From positions 1 through 5,357 of the forward strand of contig JAVBYB010000358.1 in the NCBI GenBank assembly GCA_030824255.1: a stretch of DNA of 5,357 nt. The letters run 5' to 3'. Under the pieces are notes generated by a model, which saw only the letters and a program-made list of their open reading frames with translations, was not told the DNA's origin and made no database searches. Source of the stretch: a bacterium (GTDB taxonomy: Bacteria; Pseudomonadota; Alphaproteobacteria; Caulobacterales; Hyphomonadaceae). Shown here one piece after another: positions 1 to 5,357 of the stretch. The first letter of the stretch is position 1; every line of letters begins with the position of its first letter. The translations under genes and the position numbers were made by a program.

Positions 1-241
1 CTTTCCCTCGCGAGACCCTGACCGGCTCGGTAACTTGCGACAATTTAAGACCGACGATTTCCGGCCAGCGTGATTTCAGGGTTTCGGGCGCGGGGCCGGC
101 CTCTTTCAGGATGGGGCGGAGCGCCTTTTGCAGGGCGACCCCCATCGGCTTGGCGGTGCGATAGACGGGAACAGCATGCGTGGAGGCCAGGCGCTGTTCC
201 GCCTCCCGCTCCTTTTCCCGCTCGTCCCAGTCGATGGCCAT
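1..241 (-). CDS. DUF721 (DciA-like) protein, 5' part only, cut by the left window edge
   Basis: Reading the minus strand from the ATG at 239-241 gives 80 open codons to the window edge. The protein begins MAIDWDEREKEREAEQRL, a charged N-terminal segment. From about residue 35 it has the family pattern: a stretch like GVALQKALRPILKEAG, then RWPEIVG (residues 58-64), then a TEPVRV-RGK stretch (71-80). The W-P-E-I-V-G core followed by T-x-P-x-R is typical of DUF721. DciA proteins of this family interact with the replicative helicase DnaB in bacteria lacking DnaC or DnaI; members in alphaproteobacteria are often annotated only as DUF721. A purine-rich AAGAAGG lies just upstream of the ATG. An in-frame GTG five codons earlier (254-256) is an alternative start. 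The gene is divergent from mutY, a pairing I recall as common in alphaproteobacteria. The family call is fairly sure; DciA function is inferred from the family. Confidence 0.8.
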   Translation of the reverse strand, partial: MAIDWDEREKEREAEQRLASTHAVPVYRTAKPMGVALQKALRPILKEAGPAPETLKSRWPEIVGLKLSQVTEPVRVSRGK

Positions 242-304
242 GCCCCTTCTTGCCACCGAACCGGTTTCGTCGGAATGGCGCAGGACAGATAGCGTCCGGA
301 TTTC
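242..304. promoter_or_regulatory. Divergent intergenic region between the DUF721 gene and mutY
   Basis: These 63 bases separate two divergently read start codons, so they should hold promoter elements for one or both genes unless these lie inside the coding regions. A perfect 8-bp palindrome AACCGGTT sits at 259-266, flanked by CCGA (256-259) and TCGG (270-273), giving an imperfect dyad that could be an operator. TTGCCA at 250-255 resembles a -35 box for mutY, but no good -10 box follows at normal spacing. No convincing promoter can be assigned by eye. Confidence 0.35.
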
Positions 305-1405
305 ATGTCGGCTCACAGCCTCAGGAAGATGCTCACCGCTGTGGATCGCTGGTACCGGCGGCAGGGGCGGGAGCTTCCCTGGCGCGTGGGGCCGAAGCAG
401 CGGGACGAGGGAACAAGGCCAGATCCCTACCTCGTCTGGCTGTCGGAAGTGATGCTGCAGCAGACGACAATTCCCCACGCCACGCCCTATTTCGATGCTT
501 TCCGCAAGCGCTGGCCCACGGTCCAGACGCTGGCGGCGGCGACATGGGAAGATGTGTCGGCGGCGTGGGCGGGGCTTGGCTACTACAGCCGCGCGCGGAA
601 CCTCCATGCCTGTGCAAAAGCGGTGGCCGGGCAGGGCGCTTTTCCACAGGACGCGGCGGCGCTGAGACTGCTGCCGGGTATCGGGCCCTATACATCGGCC
701 GCCATTGCCTCGATCGCCTTCGACGAGCGCATCGCCCCCGTGGACGGCAATATCGAGCGCGTTGTCTCGCGGCTCCACGCGATCGGGTCGGATGGGACAG
801 AGGCCGGCTGGCGAGCTGCAAAACAGGTGATCGCGACCCACGCGCAGGACATGGCCGACGCGCTGCCCAAGGATGGCCGCGCCGGCGATCTGGCGCAGGC
901 GCTGATGGACCTTGGCGCAACGGTCTGCACGCCCCGCAATCCGAATTGCTCGATCTGCCCGGTCTGGGATTTCTGCGAAGCCCGGCAGCAGGGTGAGCAG
1001 GAACGCTACCCCGTGAAGGCTGCGAAGAAGGCAACGCCGACGCGGCATGGATCTGCCTTCGTGCTGGTGCGCGATGGCGAGGTTCTGCTTGTGCGCCGCC
1101 CTGCGAGCGGCCTGCTCGGCGGCATGATGATGCCGCCGACCAGCGCGTGGACGGAAGAGAAGGCGAGCGATCCACTAGAGGGAGCGCCGGGTCGCCGGAT
1201 TGCGTGGGTGCAGGTCGGCGAGGTGCGCCATGTGTTCACGCACTTTGCGCTGAAGCTGGATGTGTGGCGCGCGGACGTCGACGCGACCGCGAGGGTTGAA
1301 GGCGAATGGCTATCGCACGAGGACGCGCTCGCGGCGCTGCCGACCGTAGGGCGGAAGGCGGTGGCGTTGGCGTTGGGTGGTGAGAAGCCGAGGCGGCTGA
1401 ATTAG
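305..1405 (+). CDS. mutY: A/G-specific adenine DNA glycosylase MutY
   Basis: MutY removes adenine mispaired with 8-oxoguanine, starting base excision repair in the cytoplasm and preventing G:C to T:A transversions. The 366-residue protein has all family landmarks: LPWR near 24-27; SEVMLQQT at 47-54 with catalytic Glu48; a helix-hairpin-helix LLPGIGPYTSAAIA at 122-135; VDGNIERV at 146-153 with catalytic Asp147; and a [4Fe-4S] cluster motif C-X6-C-X2-C-X5-C at Cys208, 215, 218 and 224. A C-terminal NUDIX-like 8-oxoguanine recognition domain covers about 248-357, with FTHF at 311-314. Length is normal (E. coli MutY is about 350). The start is secure because an in-frame TAG at 290-292 lies five codons upstream with no start codon between; the Shine-Dalgarno is weak (GGA at 298-300). 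An insertion of about eight residues (28-40) precedes the Glu48 helix. Its TAG stop overlaps the stop of the convergent ligase gene. Confidence 0.97.
   Translation: MSAHSLRKMLTAVDRWYRRQGRELPWRVGPKQRDEGTRPDPYLVWLSEVMLQQTTIPHATPYFDAFRKRWPTVQTLAAATWEDVSAAWAGLGYYSRARNLHACAKAVAGQGAFPQDAAALRLLPGIGPYTSAAIASIAFDERIAPVDGNIERVVSRLHAIGSDGTEAGWRAAKQVIATHAQDMADALPKDGRAGDLAQALMDLGATVCTPRNPNCSICPVWDFCEARQQGEQERYPVKAAKKATPTRHGSAFVLVRDGEVLLVRRPASGLLGGMMMPPTSAWTEEKASDPLEGAPGRRIAWVQVGEVRHVFTHFALKLDVWRADVDATARVEGEWLSHEDALAALPTVGRKAVALALGGEKPRRLN
1402..1405. other. Tail-to-tail overlap of mutY and the acyl-CoA ligase gene
   Basis: The mutY stop is TAG at 1403-1405 on plus; the ligase stop is TAA read on minus from 1404 to 1402. 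The two convergent coding regions share four base pairs, so there is no room between them for a terminator, and transcripts of each must extend into the other gene unless ended inside it. Confidence 0.95.
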
Positions 1406-3018
1406 CCCAGCACATCCTTATACCGCCCGCGCAGGACCTTCTTGTCGATCTTGCCCGTGGCGGTGAGCGGCACTGAAGCGAGGATCACGCGGTCGGGCTT
1501 CCACCATTTCACGATGCGCGGTTCGAGGAAGGCGTAGACGTCGCTTTCACTCAGTGTTTCGCCGTCATGGCTTTCGATCACCAGGATGGGACGTTCTTCC
1601 CATTTTGGATGCGGCACGCCGACGACGGCAGCGATCTTCACGCCCGGACAGCCGACAGCCACGTTCTCTAGATCGATCGAAGAAATCCATTCCCCGCCGG
1701 ACTTGATGACATCCTTCTTGCGGTCGGTGATGCGCATGAAGCCTGCGGCGTCGATGGTGGCGATGTCGCCCGTATCGAACCAGCCGTCTTCATTCGTGGC
1801 GTCGGCATCCTGCTTGAAATAACGCTTCACTGTCCACGGCCCGCGCACTAGCAGCGCGCCCGAGCTGTCGCCATCCCATGGCAGGTCCTGTCCATCGTCG
1901 TCGATGATCTTCAGCTCGATCCCGAACTGCAGCCGGCCCTGCCGCGTCCAGATTGCTTCATCCATCGCCTCTTCGCCGGCTTCCGCCAGCTCCGGCGTCG
2001 GCGTCGCGACGACGCCCAGCGGACAGGTTTCCGTCATGCCCCATATCTGCAGCACGCGGACGCCGTATTTCTTCTTGAAGCTTTCCGCCATCGCGCGCGG
2101 CACGGCCGAGCCGCCAATCACCAGCCTTTGCAGCTTGCCCGGCGTCTCACCCGTCTTTTCCAGATGTGCGAGATACATCGTCCAGATCGTCGGCACGCCG
2201 CCCGAGAACGTCACGCCTTCATTGACGATCAGCTCCTGCAGGCTCGCGCCATCCATCCTGTCGCACGGCATGACCAGTTTGCAGCCATTGACCGGCGCGC
2301 CGAACGGCAGGCCCCAGGCGGTGGCGTGATAGAGCGAGGAGCACGGCATAACCACGTCGAACGCATCGAAACCGAATGCGCCAGCAAGGCCAGACGCCAT
2401 CGCGTGCAACACCACCGCGCGATGGGAATAGAGAACGCCCTTGGGATCGCCCGTGGTGCCCGATGTATAGCAGAGGAACGCGCCAAGATTCTCGTCCACC
2501 CGCAGCCAGGCGAATGTCTCGCTTTCCGGCTTCAGCAATGCCTCATAGCTGAGAGCGCCCACCGCACCCGGGATCGTGCGTGTCTCATCCGACATCATGA
2601 TGAATGTCTTCACCGAGGTAAGTTGCGGCGCAATGCGCTCCACCACGGCGAGGAAGTTGCGATCGAACAACAGGACGGAGCTGTCCGCGTGGTTGATCGT
2701 GTAGACGATCTGCTCGTCGAACAGGCGCGGGTTCGCCGTATGCAAAACGGCGCCGAGGCCGGGCACGGCATAGAACAGCTCGAAATGCCGGTGCGTATTC
2801 CACGCAAGGCTGGTGACGCGGTCGCCATGGCGCACGCCCAGGCGCGTCAGCGCGTGCGCAAGCTGCGCCGTGCGCCGCCACGACGCCGCATAGGTGTAGC
2901 GCCAGACCGGCTCATCCACGAGGCGCGAGACGATTTCCCGGCGTGCATGCGCTGTCGCTGCAAACTTCAGGATGTCGATGATCTGCAGCGAAGGCGTCTG
3001 CATCAGGCCGGCGGTCAT
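1402..3018 (-). CDS. Fatty-acyl-CoA ligase (AMP-forming, AlkK-like)
   Basis: This adenylate-forming enzyme should activate a carboxylic acid with ATP and join it to coenzyme A, feeding beta-oxidation or related routes. From the ATG at 3018 the protein has 538 residues, normal for the family. Motifs in order: [11 protein letters not shown] at 184-194 (phosphate-binding loop); YHATAWG at 230-236; GGSAVP at 302-307; WGMTE at 326-330; DGWFDTGD at 411-418; [15 protein letters not shown] at 432-446 (hinge and CoA side); and TGKIDKK at 521-527, with Lys523 the expected adenylation lysine. From memory it matches Pseudomonas AlkK along its whole length (AWN-RH, NPRLF-EQI-Y-INHA, YSHR), which acts on medium-chain acids. 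The frame stays open to a GTG at 3126, but the ATG at 3018 has a strong GGAGG four bases upstream and starts where the family starts. Chain-length specificity cannot be read from sequence; a propionate or aromatic-acid ligase is less likely. Confidence 0.93.
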   Translation of the reverse strand: MTAGLMQTPSLQIIDILKFAATAHARREIVSRLVDEPVWRYTYAASWRRTAQLAHALTRLGVRHGDRVTSLAWNTHRHFELFYAVPGLGAVLHTANPRLFDEQIVYTINHADSSVLLFDRNFLAVVERIAPQLTSVKTFIMMSDETRTIPGAVGALSYEALLKPESETFAWLRVDENLGAFLCYTSGTTGDPKGVLYSHRAVVLHAMASGLAGAFGFDAFDVVMPCSSLYHATAWGLPFGAPVNGCKLVMPCDRMDGASLQELIVNEGVTFSGGVPTIWTMYLAHLEKTGETPGKLQRLVIGGSAVPRAMAESFKKKYGVRVLQIWGMTETCPLGVVATPTPELAEAGEEAMDEAIWTRQGRLQFGIELKIIDDDGQDLPWDGDSSGALLVRGPWTVKRYFKQDADATNEDGWFDTGDIATIDAAGFMRITDRKKDVIKSGGEWISSIDLENVAVGCPGVKIAAVVGVPHPKWEERPILVIESHDGETLSESDVYAFLEPRIVKWWKPDRVILASVPLTATGKIDKKVLRGRYKDVLG

Positions 3019-3021
3019 GTT

Positions 3022-3028
3022 TCCTCCA
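3022..3028 (-). promoter_or_regulatory. Ribosome binding site of the acyl-CoA ligase gene
   Basis: The minus strand reads TGGAGGA ending four to five bases before the ATG at 3018. This near-perfect Shine-Dalgarno sequence fixes the ligase start and argues against the in-frame upstream GTG at 3126, which has no such sequence. Confidence 0.85.
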
Positions 3029-3171
3029 CGTCTTCTTTTGACGTTGAGACAGGCTAGCCCCGCTTTTCCGCCAGTGGAATGCGCTTCCCGATCAACGGTG
3101 TGAACGAACGGGGCCCCGGTGGTCACGATACGTCGTGCTCACCAGGGCCGCGATCGGCAGGATGCGATCAG

Positions 3172-3193
3172 GCGCCCTCGGAGGGATGGGCGC
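3172..3193 (-). terminator. Possible stem-loop just after the IorB-like gene
   Basis: GCGCCC at 3172-3177 and GGGCGC at 3188-3193 can pair as a six-base GC stem with a ten-base loop, beginning three bases after the minus-strand TGA at 3199-3197. An alternative small hairpin, CCCTC/GAGGG, lies in the same place (3175-3185). No T-run follows on the minus strand, so this is not a standard intrinsic terminator. It may slow RNA decay, act with Rho, or be chance in GC-rich DNA. Confidence 0.3.
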
Positions 3194-3196
3194 GTA

Positions 3197-5357
3197 TCAG
3201 GTCATCGCCGCCTTCACGGCCGCAGCCGTGATCGGTATGTGGCGCAGGCGCGCGCCGCAGGCATTGAAGATGGCGTTGCCGATGGCGGGGCCGACAATGG
3301 TCGTCGCCGGTTCGCCAAGACCCACGGGGACCTCGCCGCTGTCGACAAAGGTGATGTCGAGTTCCGGCGTGTCGCTGAGGCGCAGAGGGGTGTAGGCGCC
3401 GAGATTCTGCGCTTTCACATTGCCGTTCTCGAACTCCGTGCCTTCGTGCAACGCCAGCGAGAGGCCCCACAGGGACGCCCCCTGCATCTGCGCCAGCGCC
3501 CCATCCGGATCGACGATCGTGCCAGCGTCCGCCACAAGCGTCAGCTTCTCGACCTTCACCGCGCCCGTGCCACGATCCACCTTCACGCGCGCAACGCATG
3601 CGACCCAGGTTGGCATGTCGCGTTCCTGTCCGAACGAGGTGGCAAGGCCAAGGCCCGTGTCCGCGGGAAGCGGCTGACCCCAGCCGGCCTTCTCGGCGGC
3701 AAGCTTCACGACATTTGCTTGCCGCGAGGCGCCGCCGACTGAGTTGGGGGCCGTACCCGCATTTGCGCCTTCAGTCTTCAGTAGGTTGATGCGGAACTGC
3801 ACCGGATCGACCTTCGCCTTGTGGGCGGCTTCATCCATGAAGCTTTCCAGCGCCCAGTTGGTGAAGCCCGGCCCGACAGACCGCAGCCAGCCCGGACGGA
3901 AAGTCTTGCTCGCGAGGTCGTTTGAAATCGCCCGCACCTTGTGCGCGCCCACCGAATACCAGTGATTGGCGCCGCTGATCGCGAACGGGTCGAAGGGCAC
4001 GTCCTTCTCGCCCTTCGGCATGAAGAAAGGCGCCATCACTTCTGTCGGCCAACCGCAGGCGACATGCTGTTCCATGCCGACGACATTGTTGTCCTTGTCG
4101 AAGGCCATGCGCATCTTCTGAACGGAGGGCGAGCGCACGCTGTCGAACTTCGAGTCGTTCTCGCGCGAGAGCACCATCTTCACCGGCTTGCCGACGGCTT
4201 TCGCCGCCAGCGCCGCGCCGACGGCATAGTCGCCATTGAGCCTGCGGCCGAAGCCGCCGCCAAGCATGTAGGTCTTCATCACGATGTCGGTCTCGGGCAC
4301 TTCAAGCGCCGCCGCCAGCCAGGGCAGCACAAGGCTCTGCCACTGATTGCCGGTGTGGATTTCCCACTTGCCGTCCTTCTGCAGCGCCAGCGCGTTCACG
4401 GGCTCCATCGGGAAGTGCAGGGCGGTGGAGGTGGTGTATTCCGCCTCGATGGTCGAACCTGCGGCGCGGAAGATCGGTGCGGTGTCCGTGTTGCCGGTCG
4501 GCAGAACGGAGCCCTTGCTGGCATCGTTGATCAGCTTGCGTCCGTGATCCTGGATCTGCTTTTCGGACACGGTCATCGTGTCTGTCGGCTGGTATTCCAG
4601 CACCACCGCTTCTGCAGCCTTCTTTGCGGCCCACCAGCTGTCTGCGATCACCACGGCCCAGCCGGGCACGGTGTTTGACGGGTCTTTCAGAACGACTGTC
4701 TGGATATAGCCTTTGATGGCCTTGGCGGGCTCATCCATCACATAGTTCACCTGGCCGCCATTGCGCGTCGGCGGGATGATGGGGAAGCCATAGACCATCC
4801 CTTCCACCTTGGCGTCGATGCCATACTGCGCCGTGCCATTGGTCTTCGCGACGATGTCGAGCGAGGTCACCGGCTTGCCGATCAGCTTGCGCTGGTCGAC
4901 GGGCTTTGGCGTGAGGGCGCCGAGCTCTTCGGGCGTGTAGGTCTTCGCAAGGCCGCCCTTGCGGACGATGTCCTTGTAGGAAATCTTCTTGTCGCCCGAG
5001 ACGATCTCGCCATTCACGGCGGAGCATGTTGCAGCGTCGACGCCGAGCGCTGTTGCGCCCGCCTCGATCAGGGCGGCGCGGCCGGCAGCGCCGGCCTGGC
5101 TGTAGAGGGGATAGGTCTGCCAGACGGACCATGAGCCGCCCGTCACCATCAGGCCCCACTTCGGATCCGAGTCGACGTGGTTGATGCGCACATTTTCCCA
5201 CGGCGCTTCCAGCTCTTCGGCCACGATGCGGGCGAGAGACGTGCCAACGTGCTGGCCCATCTCCGCACGGATGATGTTCACCGTGACGATGCCGTTGGCG
5301 TCGAGCGAATACCATTGCGTGGGCTCATAGGCGGGCGCGTTGGGATCGCCACTGTCT
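3197..5357 (-). CDS. Molybdopterin-binding subunit, xanthine dehydrogenase / isoquinoline 1-oxidoreductase beta (IorB) family; N-terminus cut by right edge
   Basis: This is the large molybdenum-cofactor subunit of a molybdenum hydroxylase, which oxidises aldehydes or N-heterocycles using water as oxygen source and normally passes electrons to a [2Fe-2S] partner. The window holds 719 codons plus the stop. The frame stays open past the GTG at 5281 to the edge (25 more residues, including TQWYSLDANGIVTV), so 5281 is internal. Counting from that GTG as residue 1: AEMGQHVGT at 6-14 (typical IorB N-terminal motif); TAQYGIDAKVEGMVYG at 150-165; HFPMEPVNA at 289-297; the cofactor loop GGGFGRR at 341-347; RSVGPGFTNWALESFMDE at 467-484; and GLGEPATT at 654-661, where Glu657 (codon 3311-3313) is the expected catalytic glutamate. 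Relatives are about 730-770 residues long, so roughly 20-50 residues are missing; in relatives this part often carries a Tat signal for periplasmic export. The substrate is unknown. No iron-sulfur subunit lies downstream. Confidence 0.9.
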   Translation of the reverse strand, partial: DSGDPNAPAYEPTQWYSLDANGIVTVNIIRAEMGQHVGTSLARIVAEELEAPWENVRINHVDSDPKWGLMVTGGSWSVWQTYPLYSQAGAAGRAALIEAGATALGVDAATCSAVNGEIVSGDKKISYKDIVRKGGLAKTYTPEELGALTPKPVDQRKLIGKPVTSLDIVAKTNGTAQYGIDAKVEGMVYGFPIIPPTRNGGQVNYVMDEPAKAIKGYIQTVVLKDPSNTVPGWAVVIADSWWAAKKAAEAVVLEYQPTDTMTVSEKQIQDHGRKLINDASKGSVLPTGNTDTAPIFRAAGSTIEAEYTTSTALHFPMEPVNALALQKDGKWEIHTGNQWQSLVLPWLAAALEVPETDIVMKTYMLGGGFGRRLNGDYAVGAALAAKAVGKPVKMVLSRENDSKFDSVRSPSVQKMRMAFDKDNNVVGMEQHVACGWPTEVMAPFFMPKGEKDVPFDPFAISGANHWYSVGAHKVRAISNDLASKTFRPGWLRSVGPGFTNWALESFMDEAAHKAKVDPVQFRINLLKTEGANAGTAPNSVGGASRQANVVKLAAEKAGWGQPLPADTGLGLATSFGQERDMPTWVACVARVKVDRGTGAVKVEKLTLVADAGTIVDPDGALAQMQGASLWGLSLALHEGTEFENGNVKAQNLGAYTPLRLSDTPELDITFVDSGEVPVGLGEPATTIVGPAIGNAIFNACGARLRHIPITAAAVKAAMT

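Larger units (their letters stand above)
3019..3196. other. 178-bp intergenic region between the IorB-like gene and the ligase gene
   Basis: The genes on both sides are read on minus, so this region should hold the 3' end signal of the first and possibly the promoter of the second. It contains a GC stem near the upstream stop codon (3172-3193), a 5-bp inverted repeat (3152-3156 with 3165-3169), a 10-bp palindrome CGGGGCCCCG (3109-3118), a GGCTAGCC palindrome (3052-3059) and the ligase ribosome binding site. No clear -35/-10 pair was found. The spacing leaves open whether the two genes are co-transcribed. Confidence 0.6.

Noticed and set aside
106..306. Minus-strand 66-codon open frame overlapping the DUF721 gene
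   Set aside because: It has no family pattern, while the overlapping minus frame from 241 shows the DUF721 core.
70..996. Long plus-strand open frame (308 codons) overlapping the DUF721 gene and mutY
   Set aside because: It is rich in Arg, Gly, Ala and Pro with no family motif. It is a shadow of mutY in another frame, open because of high GC content.
2128..3057. Plus-strand open frame of 309 codons antisense to the ligase
   Set aside because: The ligase on the opposite strand has every family motif in order; this frame is Arg/His-rich with no recognisable domain.
3109..3118. CGGGGCCCCG palindrome as a terminator
   Set aside because: The arms meet with no loop and no T-run follows, so it cannot form a normal terminator hairpin; it is more likely chance in GC-rich DNA.
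3019..3126. N-terminal extension of the ligase to the GTG at 3126
   Set aside because: The extra 36 residues are unlike the family, the GTG lacks a Shine-Dalgarno, and the ATG at 3018 has GGAGG at ideal distance.
3941..4678. Plus-strand open frame of 245 codons antisense to the IorB-like gene
   Set aside because: It mirrors the codon structure of the opposite strand, has no recognisable domain, and the IorB-like frame is plainly the coding one.
5279..5281. GTG at 5281 as the start of the IorB-like gene
   Set aside because: The frame continues upstream with family-like sequence (TQWYSLDANGIVTV) to the window edge, so the GTG is internal.

Overview
The window is GC-rich, densely packed bacterial chromosome with four protein genes and no gene-free stretch longer than about 180 bases. 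The codon use, the MutY subtype (a Pro-Asp insertion before the catalytic helix and a C-terminal FTHF motif) and the divergent DUF721/mutY pair suggest an alphaproteobacterium. A Hyphomonas- or Caulobacter-like marine or soil heterotroph is my guess, at low confidence. No mobile element, CRISPR array, tRNA or rRNA was seen.

Layout: (1) The minus-strand 5' end of a DUF721 (DciA-like) gene occupies 1-241 and runs off the left edge. (2) A 63-bp divergent intergenic region follows. (3) A complete mutY (adenine DNA glycosylase) lies on plus at 305-1405. (4) A convergent AlkK-type fatty-acyl-CoA ligase lies on minus at 1402-3018; its stop codon interlocks with that of mutY. (5) A 178-bp intergenic region holds a small GC-rich stem and the ligase ribosome binding site. 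(6) A large minus-strand molybdopterin-binding subunit of the xanthine dehydrogenase / isoquinoline 1-oxidoreductase beta (IorB) family fills 3197-5357, with its N-terminus outside the window.

The left half is genome maintenance: the DUF721 protein is linked to replicative helicase handling and MutY to oxidative-damage repair. The right half is catabolic: a molybdenum hydroxylase or aldehyde oxidase subunit sits upstream, on the same strand, of an acyl-CoA ligase. An oxidation-then-CoA-activation route (aldehyde to acid to acyl-CoA) is an attractive but unproven reading of that pair. I found no convincing undescribed system; the observations listed are modest.
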